This document shows, one piece after another, positions 10,927 to 23,411 of a stretch of 64,000 nucleotides of DNA. Below the pieces are notes generated by a model that worked only from the letters and a program-made list of their open reading frames with translations, was not told where the DNA came from and did not search any database. Source of the stretch: Theobroma cacao (lineage: Eukaryota; Streptophyta; Magnoliopsida; Malvales; Malvaceae); NCBI RefSeq assembly GCF_000208745.1, contig NC_030854.1, forward strand, positions 5,971,789 to 6,035,788, in the 5' to 3' direction. The position numbers and the translations under genes are program-made. Numbering within the stretch: position 1 is the stretch's first letter; every line of letters begins with the position of its first letter.

Positions 10927-13330
10927 ATGCTTCTCTTCAAGCCTTCAATGGCAGCTCAATCTCTTCCCAAAACCCTAATTTTCTCTTCAACACAAAGCCC
11001 TAATGCCCACCGAGCATCCCTGGACATCGCCAAGTCCATGGTCACGACGGAGAGAACTGCAACAACGACCAACTTAGCTCCGCCTCAAAGACGAACCGTG
11101 TCTGCCTCTGAAGCCCGAATCTCTCTCGTTTTCGCTCTTGCTTCTCAAGCTTCCTCTGTCTCTCAACGACGTAAATGTTCAGTTTCCAATTTTAAACTTT
11201 TGTTTCTCAAATTTTGTTCAACTTCTCTGTTTTTCATCGGTCTTTGAATTTCTCAAACTAATTTTTCTTGCAGTTTTGATGGACTTGGCCTCGGAGACTG
11301 CGAAATACGTGTTTCCAAAGAGGTTTGAGAGCCGGAATTTGGAGGAAGCGTTAATGGCAGGTACTTCTTTTATTTGGTAGGTTTAATATTAGAATTATAA
11401 CTAATCACCTCATCATACTTGATAGTATTAATTAATGAATATTTTGAAATTTTTTGATGATGTGGTAAATTGTTGTTTATAGACAAAGAATAAAACTGTG
11501 TATTGACAAACTTTTTCTTTTGTACCAAAACAATAAACTATATATACTTTTACTTTTTAGTTTGCTTCATTAATATAGATATTTTTTCTTTTTCATGGAT
11601 TTATTTATGTAGTCCCGGATCTTGAGACTGTGAGGTTTAAGGTTCTGAGTAGGACAGACCAATATGAGATAAGGGTAGTTGAGGTATGTACATGTGGTGT
11701 TATTATTATTATTTTTAGAATTTATGTTTATGATGCCTAGTCTAAAGAGAATTATGATTGTTGTAAAGCCTTATTTTATAGCTGAGACAACAATGCCGGG
11801 GAAGACTGGATTTGATTTTAATGGTGCATCTCAATCCTTCAATGTTCTAGCTGAGTACCTGTTTGGTAAGGTAGTTAGGATTTTCCATGCTAAGTTGGAA
11901 CATTTCTTTCTAGAACTACCTCTTTTAATTTGCTTATTTCAGATGTTTGGTGCTTGTAGAATACAAGTAAGGAGACAATGGAGATGACTACCCCTGTTTT
12001 TACAAGCAGGACTCAATCTGATGGGGAGAGGATGGAAATGACAACACCTGTGATAACGAAGAAGGTAAGATTGCTTGTGAGTCATAAATTTAAACTTTCA
12101 AGATGTTTGTCAAATGCACTTTCTGGAAAATATTGTAAATAACTCAATTTTAGGATTTATACTTTTTTTTTCATGTATGCAACGGATGTTTGTCCGATGC
12201 CAGTGCAATTTGAAGACCTAGTCTCTTATTCTTGTTAGTTAAGGTTACTCGAAGGAGATCCCTGATTCCATGTATGAAATTAAGAATCGTGCAGTTGATT
12301 TCAGATGACAAACATATGTTTAGTTCAGCCACTGTTACTCTTTTTGGTGTTTTCAAATTTGATCATTAGTTACTTGCATTTGTATTGCATGCACTGCATT
12401 ATGAGGGTTTGGATATATAAATTTTAAGATTTATGTTCCTTTATATGTTTGTTAATTTAAAGTGGTTATTTATACCTTTATCTATCTGACTACTTATCAT
12501 CTAGGTGGAAAAACAAGGTAAGTGGCAGATGTCTTTTGTCATGCCGTCAAAGTATGGTTCCAATGTGCCATTGCCTAAAGATCCTTCAGTGAGGATCAAA
12601 GAGGTGCCAAGGAAAGTTGTTGCAGTTGTTGCCTTCTCAGGTTTGTTCTTAACTTTGTGCAGCAAAAGCATCATATATGTTGTTATCCAGTCACAAGAAA
12701 ACAAAAATAAATCAGGCTAAGATTTTCCGAGTAATATGTGAACTTTAATGGTTGATCTAGAAATGAAGTTGTTGCATGTGTTAGTTCTAAGTACATAGTT
12801 GCAGAATTGTTCATTGATTCAGATATTAGCTGGTAACTGTTCGACCATCAAGATTTTGAAATTCCCTGTTAACCTTATTTAAATCTTCTTGTTAAGAGCA
12901 TATCTATTTAACTAGCTTACTCATAAAAATACAGATCAATTGCAATTTAAGGAACAAAGAAGGTATAGTATTGATACATTAAAATCTCTTGATTGTGCAG
13001 CTCTTGGAACTAACTTTGTTTATGAATTATGATCATGTTCTTGGGTCAGGTTTTGTTACTGATGAAGAAGTTAAACGACGGGAACTGAAACTACGAGATG
13101 CTCTGAAAAATGACAGGCAGTTTCAAGTTAAAGAAGGTGCTTCAGTAGAAGTTGCGCAGGTGAGATCTATAAGAAATTATCTATGATGAAGTCAGTCCCT
13201 GAATAAGTTGCTTCTGGGCCTACCTTTCTGAATAACTCCATAATTGTGGTTGCAGTACAATCCACCGTTTACACTTCCATTCACTCGCCGTAATGAGATT
13301 GCACTAGAAGTAGAAAAGAAGGAAGGATAA
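10927..13330 (+). CDS. SOUL family heme-binding-like protein
   Basis: Eight exons join in frame: 10927-11170, 11274-11360, 11613-11683, 11769-11870, 11960-12064, 12505-12640, 13050-13159 and 13256-13330, giving 309 aa. The protein has a Ser/Thr/Ala-rich, probably plastid-directing N-terminus (1 to about 80). A SOUL/HBP domain covers about 115-305. Family signatures include [21 protein letters not shown], the repeated MEMTTPV motif ([10 protein letters not shown] and [10 protein letters not shown]), [28 protein letters not shown] and, near the end, [14 protein letters not shown]. It is closest, from memory, to the chloroplast protein At3g10130. SOUL proteins bind or buffer tetrapyrroles, and plastid members have been linked to plastoglobules; a role in heme or chlorophyll turnover is inferred. 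A second ATG (10948) could also serve as start. All introns are GT-AG and no break is seen. Confidence 0.9.
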
Positions 13331-14004
13331 CTCTGGATAAGGGATTGTAGAACCCCGAGGTATCTGCTTACTGAATATACAATAATGTTTTCCCTGTAAA
13401 CTCAGTTAAACCACTTGTTTTAATATTTGTCTGACTGACCAGGTGGCATCAAGTATTATCTAATGCACTTGTGGAATCCATCTATATGATTGTACAAATT
13501 TGGTGAATTATTCCTTTTACATTTCAATCCCACACCACAACTTGTGTGTATGGTAGTGGGAGAGTCACAAACTAAATTGATTGTTACTATGCAATTTTTG
13601 TCTGGAATTTGGTTGTTTTGAACAGTTGATTCGTACATATATCAGGGAGGGTACATTACAATTTTTTTTTTTATAAAAACAATGGATGCTAATGTTTTTA
13701 AGTAAGTTGCAAAAGCAAAACTAAGGTGGAAAATGGAAGATATTCATTGTGGCTGGCTTGTTATTTGTTAACTGGTCTTGTGAATCAAGTTAGATAACAT
13801 TCAGAAATGCACTTTGACTAGCAAATTACCCTCCTCCGATCTTTAGATTTGGGTCTGAGAATACTTTGACAAAGGTGAAGTCCCATTGGATGATAGAAAT
13901 TGTTATTAGTATCTTTTTGGGAAAGCTTAGTGAAGCAACATTTGCCTATGTGAAGTGCTCCAAATCCCTTTTTCCAGGAAATTAGTAGAAGAATAAAAGG
14001 CATA

Positions 14005-14760
14005 ATACTTCAAAATTTTTTGAATTATTTAAAAAAATTTAAATAAACTCTTATTTTTAACTACATTCAATAAAATTCTTATATTTAAATTTATAGACCA
14101 AATATATGTGTCTTTATATCTAATAGTTGATTAGTTGTGGCTGATCAAAATGAATCATGGTTTTTTTTTTTTATCTTTTTGAAAGGTGAATTTATTAGCC
14201 TTAACAACCAAGTGCTATTCCAAATCTCAAGCATATTTAGCATAAGACTTTCCATGGCATAGAAACTTGGTTAGGACATGAAAAAACCTGTTCAATCACA
14301 AAAGAAATCACCGCCGTGAAGCTCCAAATGTTCTCTAGCTGCATCACAAAAATAATTTGCAGCTCAAGGTTCCAGGAGGCAAATCCTGGGCAAAAATGAT
14401 CAATCAACTTGCAGAGCCATACATTTACAAATCCAAGCTCCAAATCATGAAACCTATAAGACCTAGAAACCATACCTGCAAAGCCCTAATAATGAATCAT
14501 GTTACTTTGATAGCACTATACATAATACTGATGTAATATATTAACATGTTATAGTAGATGTTAATGTGATATGCTAATGTGATTTTTTAATAATTTTACT
14601 TTTTATATCAATGTCATGTCATTCTCACATAAGTATAAAATGACATATCATTTTGACTAATTACTAGGAAAATATAAAAATTTTATTGAAAGTAATAAAA
14701 GAATAAAATTTTATTTAAATTTTTTTAAATAATTCAATAATTTTTTAAAGCATTTTGTCA
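14005..14760. mobile_element. MITE-like element, copy 2, interrupted by a retroposed insert
   Basis: The left terminus (about 14005-14047) reads TTGAATTATTTAAAAAAATT. The right terminus (about 14,712-14,755) is its near-exact reverse complement followed by AATAATTTTTTAAAG. The interior has 'atgttaatgtgatatgctaatgtgat', as in the other copies. A 331-bp foreign insert (14160-14490) breaks the element, and without it the length is about 415 bp, like copies 1 and 3. There is no transposase, so it is non-autonomous. The superfamily was not resolved. Confidence 0.6.
14149..14501 (-). mobile_element. Retroposed poly(A) sequence with 11-bp target duplication
   Basis: AATGAATCATG occurs at 14149-14159 and again at 14491-14501, exactly flanking the insert 14160-14490. 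On the minus strand the insert ends in a run of twelve A's preceded by AAAAAGAT, the mark of a target-primed retroposed RNA. A 78-codon minus-strand frame (14237-14473) inside has no family signature I recognise. The insert could be a SINE with weak promoter boxes or a 3' fragment of an mRNA; no clear A or B box was found. Confidence 0.7.
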
Positions 14761-15663
14761 AAAATAAATAATTGACCTTTTGAAATTGGCTCCTATTTTT
14801 TTATTTATTTTTATTTATTTTTTGACTTTTCATTTTTCTTGTTTCTTTTCCATTTACCAAAATGGAAGCCCTATATGCATTATTGGCCACTAGATTTAAA
14901 AGCTTAATATGAAGTCATCACGCTTGAAAAACAGTTCTGCCACTGCCCTTTTTTCTATCTTGTCTAGAGGGTTTCGGGAACTGCATTTTCTTCCCCTTTC
15001 TTTTTCTGTAAAAAGTGAAATAAGGATTGAATTAAGTTACACATTAAACTAACTGATGCAAATCAAATGACATTTGATACGGTGATTGTGGTAGTGCCAT
15101 AATATATAGAGTTCTTTTCACAAATAGGTCCCATGCATAAAGGGTTTTTGAAAATAAGCTTTCCCATAATTTTAACTATTTTTTGGCTAAGAGAATTAAT
15201 ATTAAGACAAAATTACCTTTAATAAAATTGACTTATATGTTTGGCTCTACGCCTTACCCCGAACCATATTAACGGGTCAAGTATGTTTACAAGCTGTAGT
15301 TCTCGTCGACAGACCATACATCTCCCTACAAAGCATTCTCTCAAAAGCATTCCTCACCGGTTCAATTTTCGAGCATTTTGAGCAGTGATAGAAGCATTTT
15401 GGAGTGGTCGTTCGCATAAAGGTAGTTCACATATTGAGCATTGAGAGGAAGTTCGTACTACAAGGAGAAAGGTAGGCATATATTTTTATTTTTATTTTTA
15501 ACTATGTGGAGAAATGTTTAAGGCTATTGATATTCTTCATATTATTCATTTATGGTTTTTGAGTATAAACGTAGGCATATTGCTTGTTCATATTAATATT
15601 CTTGTTGTTTGAAATTGTTGGATATAAATTTAAAGTTGGTATTGTTGGTGTTTTTTGGGATTG

Positions 15664-17235
15664 GAAGGTGAGAGGGCATGCGTGACTGGTTGATAGGAAT
15701 TGGGTTTAGGGTTTAGGTATTGCATGACTGAGGGCTTGCATGAGTGGTTGACACTTTATGCATGATCGAATTTAGGCATGACGTCACTTAGGGTGTGCAT
15801 GATTGTGTTAGGCATTGCATGACTGGATGATAAGTCATAGCATGACTGGTTAACAGGTCATTGTGTGACTAGTTGATAGGTCACTGTGAGTGATACATTG
15901 GTAATTGGGTGGCTAGTTCATAGGGCAATAGAATATTAGATAGCCAATTTTGTTGAGGTTGTACAATGATTTTTCCTTGTAGCACCTTGGAAAGAACTCA
16001 TCATCATAGGAAGCAGATCATATTTGGCCATCACCAAATGTTGAAATGTGTTTGGATTTTTTTTCCTAAAACACCTAAACCTTAACATTAAACAATACAA
16101 AGAATGTATCCCTAACCTTTATGAATGATCACAAAATCTTTGAGAATATGGTGAAATATCGTAGAAAAGATCCTTGAAGGAAAATATTTGCAAAAATATC
16201 TTTCAACAGAACTCACGGTAGAATCTCAATGAATAAAAAACAAAAAGCATGTCATATCTGTCACAAGACATGCATGACTGGTCGATAAGCACGCGTGACT
16301 GGTTGATAAGAATTGGGTTTAGGGTTTAGGTATTGTGTGATTAAGGGTTTACGTTAGTGGTTGACACCTTATGCATGATTGGATTTAGGCATGGCGTCAC
16401 TTAGGGTGTGGGTGATTGTAATAGGCATCGTGTTTAGGGGTTTGGCATTGTGTGACTTAATGATAGGTCATAACGTGATTGGTTGATAGATCATTGCGTA
16501 AGTGGTTCATAGGTCATTAGGTGATTGGTTCATAGGGTTAATATAATATTGGATAGCCAATTTTGTTAAGGTTGTACAATGATTTTTCCTCTTAGCACCC
16601 TGGAAAGAATTCATCATCATAGGAAGCAGATCATATTTGGCCATCACCAGGTGTTGAAATGTGTTTGGATTATTTTCCTCAAACACCTGAGCCTTAACAT
16701 TAGAAAATCATACAAGCCTTGAAAGAATACAAAGAATGTATCCTTGACCTTTATGAATGATCACAAAATCTTTGAGAATATGTTGAAATATAGCAGAAAA
16801 GATCCTTGAAGGAAAATTTCAGTAAAAATATCTTTCAACAAAACTCACGGTAGAATCTCAATGAAAAAAAAAACAAAAAACATGTCATATCTATCACAAG
16901 GCATGCATGATTGGTCAATAGGCATGCATGACTGGTTTTTAGGAATTAGGTTTAGGGATTTAGGGTTTAAGTGACTGAGGGTTTGCGTGAGTGGTTGACA
17001 CCTTATGCATGACTTTTTAGGCATGGTGTCACTTAGGGTGTGTGTGATTGGTTTAGGGGTTCTTAGCATTGTGTGACTTGTTGATAGATCATTGCATGAT
17101 TGAATGTAAGTAATTGCATGACTACTTGATAAGGCATTACGTGACTCTTATCTATATGGAAGTGCGCGAGTCTTATAGGTGTGGCACTGCATGAAATTTA
17201 TATGTATGGCATTGCATGACCGTCATTGTGTTCAC
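15664..17235 (+). repeat. Left subterminal repeat array of the MULE
   Basis: Dozens of degenerate copies of a roughly 20-25 bp word occur here, with core 'gcattgcgtgactggttgatagg' in description (for example GCATGACTGGTTAACAGGTC and GTGACTAGTTGATAGG). On a larger scale the stretch is also duplicated in tandem. Copy A is about 15676-16290, copy B about 16291-16920 and a partial copy C runs from 16921. Each begins near '(a/t)tgggtttagggtttagg', and A and B share the block CCTTGAAGGAAAATAT. Confidence 0.7.
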
Positions 17236-17429
17236 TTTGTATTATTTTGAGTCAACTGTAATGTTTTAATATGTATATGTTGATTTACTTAATAATCCAT
17301 GCTCCACACGTGCATTAATTATTCTGTTTTTTAGGTATGCAAAAATAGTAAGAAATAGTTATTTTTTTAATCTACAATGATTATATTAACTAAAATGGAA
17401 ATGTGATATTTATATATTTTATGTTGCAA

Positions 17430-20290
17430 ATGGCCAGAACAAGAACAAAACAGGAGAATGTGAGATCATTGCTTTGTGTGTCGAGGGACTAGTAAGGCTT
17501 CAATGCTGGCATTAACATCCACTATAAGTGGACGCAATTGCATTTGATACGTGAGATGCTGCGTAAAGTAAATGAGTTGGAAGCCTTAAAGAGAACATAC
17601 TTCGGGCATATGATGGATGTCGAATCAGACGAGTTTATTTTGCGTTAGTCTTGTGTACAACCTAATACTATGTAGAATCAATCAACCCAAAGCCATCGAC
17701 GGTGAGTTATGGTTTGCCATAGGCAAATCAAAGGCCCAGTTCTCGAAGAGAGAGTTTTGCCTGGTGTAAACACTGAAGTTTGGTACCATGCTAGCCTTTA
17801 TTATCAATCCTTATGAGGTTGTCCCCAGAGAATTCATCAGCAATATTGGGGAGCGGGGAATGAGGTAAAGATACAACAAGTTTTGGAGATGTTCAAGAGA
17901 AAGCAGTTTCAACAGGAGGGAGATGTGACCAAGATTTCCCTCGTCTTGATCATGGGCAATGTTTTATTCGGTCAAGATTACAGACACTCAGTGGTTCCAT
18001 GGTCGTTGTTGCTGATAGAAAAAATTGACTAGTGGAATGCGTTCTCATAGGGCACATACATATGGATTTTGACCGTCGATTACTTGTTCAGGGGTTTTAA
18101 ACCTCTAGTGGTAGGAGTAGAAGATAAGAAATGTTGCCACCTATATGGATTTGTATAGGCATTTCAAGTAGTGTGTCCTACCTTAAGGTTTTTCATTTTT
18201 CTTTTTGCATAAGATTTTATGAGGCAAGTAAAATGTTTAACAATTGACGTACAGTTTTGGGTATTGGAAGCAATTCTTGATGTCTAAACCTTGTTTGGAA
18301 GGTAGCGCCAATCTGGGCAGGTTTATGCAAGAATGCTGAAATGGCACTATGACGAGAGGCTATAGGTTTCCACGTCAATATAGCAAGTTTGGAGAGAGAA
18401 GGCAAGGTAATTAAAGCAACCATATTGTTTTTATTTTATTGAATTTTATTTTGTTTGTCATAGGGTAACTACCTTTCAACCTAATGGCAATGTATGTTTT
18501 GGTACAGTTACGTGCAATTAAGACGTTGGAGCCAACTGCGGAAGAGATGTTGACCGCATATTAGGCTGACATTGATGTCAATATCTTCGAGGGGCAGCAA
18601 TTCTTTCCATTATGGAAGTTGGAGGATGGGGTGGAATTCAGTCCTCAATAAATAAGGAAAATAATGGACTGCAAAGAGAAAAGTACGATAAGACAAAGTG
18701 TTAAGCGGAGTTGCACCACGGATGAGGAGGTTCATGGCCAATTCACTGCTGTTGAGGTGCCTGATTCTCCTTTTGCTGCTGCTCTTCTTGCTCATGCAAG
18801 CAACGGTCGTTGCATCCTTAAATGACTACAAGTTTTAAGGGAGAGGTGCAACGGATGAGGACGCCATGGAATAAGGATCTACAATTAATGCAGATAAAGA
18901 TGCAGATGGACATGCAAATGTAGATGCAGTTGTTGTGGATGAAGGTTGAGTGAGACATGCAGATGCATATGCAGTCAATGCAATTGGAAATCTAATGACA
19001 AATGCAGCTGCAGATACAATCAATACAGCTGTAGATGCAATCAATGCAATTGGATATCTAGCAATCATTACAAGGGCTGGAGGATCGGATTGTTCCTCGG
19101 TTGATTGATAGTTATGAGGTATGAGCTTTTATCTTTTTTCATTGCATGAGTTATAACATTTACGATGAATTTGATGTTTTAATGTGTTTGATTTTTTTTT
19201 TCACTATGTAGAGTCGATTGATGGGTGAAGAATATGGTATGCGCAACGAAGAGGGCATCGGTAATGGGGTTGAACTTGAAGAGGTAGTTGGCATAAATTA
19301 GGCAATTACATCGGCTCAAAGCTCACATCTTGCTGCCCCTATCGAAGATCATCCTAAAACCGTAAATGCAACTGAGGCACCTCATCCTACGAGTGGTTCA
19401 ACCACAACTTCCTCATATCTTGCTTTTGTCCCAACTCCACTAGAAACCCCCCCCCCCCCCAACATGATCAGAGCACACCTTCTCTTGAGGCTCCACCTTC
19501 ACCTCAGGTTGAAGATGCACGTGTGAGCATGGCCAGCAAATACCTTTGAAGCCCATACTTTAACCCACTATTAGTCCAGTGCAAAGCGAATGATGTTTTG
19601 AATGACAGTTATGAGTTCTTCATGAAAAATGAGGAAGCCAAGTAAAATGATAACATTACATTATATTAGGGTTAACGACTCTAGATTATTGATTCTATCG
19701 ACCTTTTGACGCGGTATTTTATAGATGCAGGGTTAACATTCTATGCATTGTAGGGTAGGAGGGCCCTAATTTTTTTTATCAATTGAAGAAGTTCGATGAG
19801 TTATTGGACAACCAACATATTGATGCATGCATCAACGTTATGTGTAAGTGTGCGCACGAGCACCATCCACAATTCTACAAGCAGAAAATATGCATTGTTG
19901 ACACTTACTTTTATGTAAGTATATTTTAATAAGTTGTAATTATTAAAATGTATGTTCAGTGTATTAGTTCATGGCATCTAATTATTGTGCGTAACTTAAT
20001 TGACAATTTATTTTGCTAGGTCTAAGTTCTAAAATGAGGCCTCCCTTAAGTTATAAGATATTTAAGCCAACTCAAGTGGTTTTGCCAGAACATCTACTTG
20101 AATATGCGAAGGGTGGGAGTTCTCCGTGTGGTTTGACATGGCACGAGGTGGACTCAAATCTTGTACCATGCCTTTTCGAAGGCCATTAGGCGATAGTGCA
20201 CATCAACTGGCTGAAATTGAGTATGACGTTAGTTGACTCATCTCCAAATTATTCTTTGATCGTATCACTTCCTAATTATTCTTTGATTGT
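17430..20290 (+). pseudogene. DUF1985 / ULP1-like cysteine peptidase gene of the MULE
   Basis: A plus-strand coding relic begins at ATG 17430 (MARTRTKQENVRSLLC) and is broken by several stops and frameshifts. A DUF1985-like part follows: RTYFGHMMDVESDEF (about 17590), ELWFAIGKSKAQFSKRE (about 17706-17755), then LVLIMGNVLFGQDYRH and WILTVDYLFRGFKPL (about 17943-18105) and YGFV.AFQV (about 18150). A low-complexity linker rich in GATGCA words spans 18840-19080. The peptidase part (about 19960-20270) has VDSNLVPCLFEGH followed by TAG at 20187 where the family has Trp, then AIVHINWLKLSM and VDSS. The His of GH (20184-20186) and the Asp of VDSS match the ULP1 catalytic His and Asp. The Cys region is not found. 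Family role: SUMO-type protease domain acquired by Kaonashi MULEs. Confidence 0.65.
19447..19460 (+). repeat. C14 homopolymer
   Basis: Fourteen consecutive C residues lie in the linker of the DUF1985/ULP1-like pseudogene. The run is prone to length variation and to assembly error, so frame calls across it are unsafe. Confidence 0.9.
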
Positions 20291-20659
20291 ATCATTTAAC
20301 AAAGAGAAAGATAATAAGAACAGTTCAATATTAGTTTGACATTTAGGTTCACACCAAAAACGTACTGTCAATAATGTTTATATACAGAGAATTGAATAAT
20401 ATCTTATGCATTTATAGAACCTTCTCCCCATTTTGTTTTGTTTACCAGCTGCACATTATTAGGCATGGTCTATCTATTATGTTGTATTTGTTCTATACAT
20501 TATAATGACCATATAATGGGATTGACTTGGGATGGTTCTAATCAACAGAACCTCAGATTAGCATTAAAAGTGGGTTATTTTCCCGTCTCTTCCTACCTAA
20601 ATTTCCATTTTTAACTAGCGAGTCACCCATTACAATATTCTCATAAAATAATTATCATA

Positions 20660-21140
20660 AGTTATAGTGCATCGCATGACTAGATGTGCAAGAATTTACA
20701 TCATTTGTTTTGCAAGAATTGCATGACTGTTTTTAATTTAGTTCGTGCGTAGTTGATAAGGCAATGGGTGACATGTTGGTTGTCATAGTGCAACTTATGT
20801 TTTACGTGACTAGTGTTAGTGAGACCATGGACAACAATTTGATAGTCTTGTGACATATGACAATTTTCATATGGCATTGCGTGACACGGATTAAAACTGC
20901 ACTGCATGCGTAGTTGGAAGGGCATCATGTTACATTTTTGGCATGCATGCCGGGCTTGGTTTTCAGAAGTTGTGTGACTGAGTAAACAGTCAATGCATGA
21001 CATGTTGGTCATCATAACGTGACTTATGTTTAGCATGACTGGTATTAGGGAGTTTATGGACAGTAATTTGATAGTCCCATGATGCATGGCAATTTTCATT
21101 TGGCATTGCGCGAAACAGATTCAAACTGCATTGCGTGCTC
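20660..21140 (+). repeat. Internal array of the MULE repeat word
   Basis: Copies of the same word as in the left subterminal array (for example GCATCGCATGACTAG, GGCATTGCGTGACACGG, CAATGCATGACATG) occur in the same orientation. They include two near-duplicate blocks starting near 20,800 and 21,010 that share 'cgtgacttatgttta' and 'tttgatagtc'. The array lies just upstream of the first plant-transposon-protein pseudogene. Confidence 0.65.
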
Positions 21141-21914
21141 AATACTAAGAACGTTTAGCTCGTACGTATAAAAGGTGAGAATTTTCACTAACTATTTGTC
21201 TCCTAAATCCTCTAAATCGAACCTCATCTTTCAGCATTTATCAGCCCCCTACCTTAAACATTTCATCAAACCCTAAATCCCAAAATCCTTAGACAAAATC
21301 CATTTCAGCCGAAGTTTTCGTCCCAAATCCCACTCATTTCCTTATACCCTACCATGAGTAAAAGGGAAAAATGAACCAAATCTACCACGAACAGGCCTTC
21401 AGGTGGCTCTGTTGAAGTCGGTTCTTCCTCCTCCCCTGATAGGAGTTATTTTCTTGCCAACTTCACTTATACGTCGCATGCACAAGAATTTACAGACAAC
21501 TTCGGCAAACGAAAGGTAATGCCGGGGTGCATTGTTGACTTTGAGTACCTAAAATCTATTAATTTTTCTTATCTTAGGCTGGACGCATTACTTGAAATTT
21601 AATCGAAAGTATTATGAGAACTTGGTTAAGGTATTTTATTTCAATGCGAATTGAAAGTTTCATGATTCGGAGTCTAGTAAATTAGTATCCCATGATGATA
21701 CGTTTGTCACTCATGGGCAAACGCATTCTTGTCATTCACACAGTCATTAATCACATCCTTCGAATTCACACTCGTATCGATGATCAAACCCATGTTATTG
21801 ATGATGGCCAACTCTAGTCCGCTTTTGTTTATCCTCCTCCTAATGACCAAGTCGGCTCTAATTGCATGAGGCTTTATTTCATTGATTGCGTACTGTTGTT
21901 CAATTTTCTACCGA

Positions 21915-23411
21915 TGCAAGTATATGTATTGCAAAAATAATATAGAGATGAATAGAGTGTTGATCCCACAGAGAATTGAATTAATCCTTACTATTAATTA
22001 CTAAAATTAACACACCCTAATTTATCTAAATAATTAAAATTAAAAAGAAAAATTGAAACTAATAAACTAATATATCAGTAACATTACTTCTAGTGATTAC
22101 TAGACCTAAGATTATGATATCCTTTAATACTTCATCTAAATATTCTCTCTCTTTGTTAACTCAATTTAATGGATTGAGTTGCTGACTTAGAGTCCTAAAT
22201 TATTTATAAGTCTCTGTCGAGTTTCTTATAAAAATACATCTCTCAATTAATTTACTATATGTTTATGTAAATTATATTGAAAAAAGATTCATTAAGTTTG
22301 CGTTTTAATTTTGGCTACGTATTGCTTATAGGTGTATGTCTACCCTATATGAAAAATCAAACCACTTAATCAACTAAGTGCATTCGTTCATACGCTATTC
22401 TATTCAAAGTCTACCGAATTCTCCTTCGTCAAGGTTTAACTTAGGTTTCTAATTCAATCTAATTGGTGATCAGGCAACTAGAAGCATTAAGAGCAAAATA
22501 AAATAAACAACTTAAATCCATCAAATATAAGTAAAAGAGAAATAAATAATTCAGACTATATTTTGAGTTCAATCATAATCTTAGGTTAATGAATTAGTTT
22601 CCCATCAAATCACACATCATCATTAAATAAAATTTTAACATTAAAAACAAAACCAAGAGAATAAGAGAATAACAAAAAGACAAAAAAAAAAAACCAAAGA
22701 TTGTATTCTTGATTTCCAAATCTCCTTGGATCCTTCAAATTCTTCTTAGCTTCAATGACTATGTGGCTTGACTCTCAGCTGTTAATCTAGTGTTTTTGTT
22801 CTTTTTTTTCTCTTTTCAAAAGCCCTCAGAAAAGTTATTTTTATAGGCTTTGAAGTTAAGCCAAGTTGGGTGAAGAAAGAAGTCAATTCCAATCAAAATT
22901 TCCTCATTAGACTATATGGGTCGAAGCCTTGCCTAATTAATTAACAAAAATCTTATTTGCTTTAGGATTGTAGTGCATTAATTTTGGCAAGATTTTTGAC
23001 TGCATTGCAGGTCGAACTGGATGAAGTGGTAAACATGAAAGTTGTATCTTTTTCTCTTATCTTTCTAATGGTTTAAGAATCATTTTATTTGGAGCTCTGT
23101 AGAGAAAGTTATAATCGAAATACCAAAACATATGGAGTGTAAGTCTGCACCTTGAAATTGCTCTCCTTTTTTCATTAAAATTCTTCTTTCATCAAACACC
23201 TACAAAAGTACAAATAAATTAATAACAACCTATCTTAACTACATATACACAAAATTAAGCATAAAATTAACTAAGATTAAATTAACTCACATAAATTAAC
23301 TAATTTAAAATAATTTAAATAAAACCTACTAATTTCTATGCATTACTACACGAACTAAGTTAAATCACTATCAAAATTAAACCCAAATAACTCTATATCA
23401 TAGAGTTATCA
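21915..23411 (-). mobile_element. LTR-type insert (about 1.5 kb) in the plant-transposon-protein gene
   Basis: On the minus strand the block starts TGATAACTCTATGATATAGA (at 23411) and ends ATACTTGCA (at 21915), giving TG...CA limits. It contains the plant-LTR theme AACTTTCTCTACAGAGCTCC. Coding of the surrounding gene resumes in the same frame on the two sides. A 5-bp target duplication was not found, so the block may be a recombined solo LTR. No internal retroelement genes are present. Confidence 0.5.

Noticed and set aside
20701..21099. Minus-strand frame of 132 codons
   Set aside because: It is a by-product of the MULE repeat word and is rich in repeated His, Cys and Met motifs.
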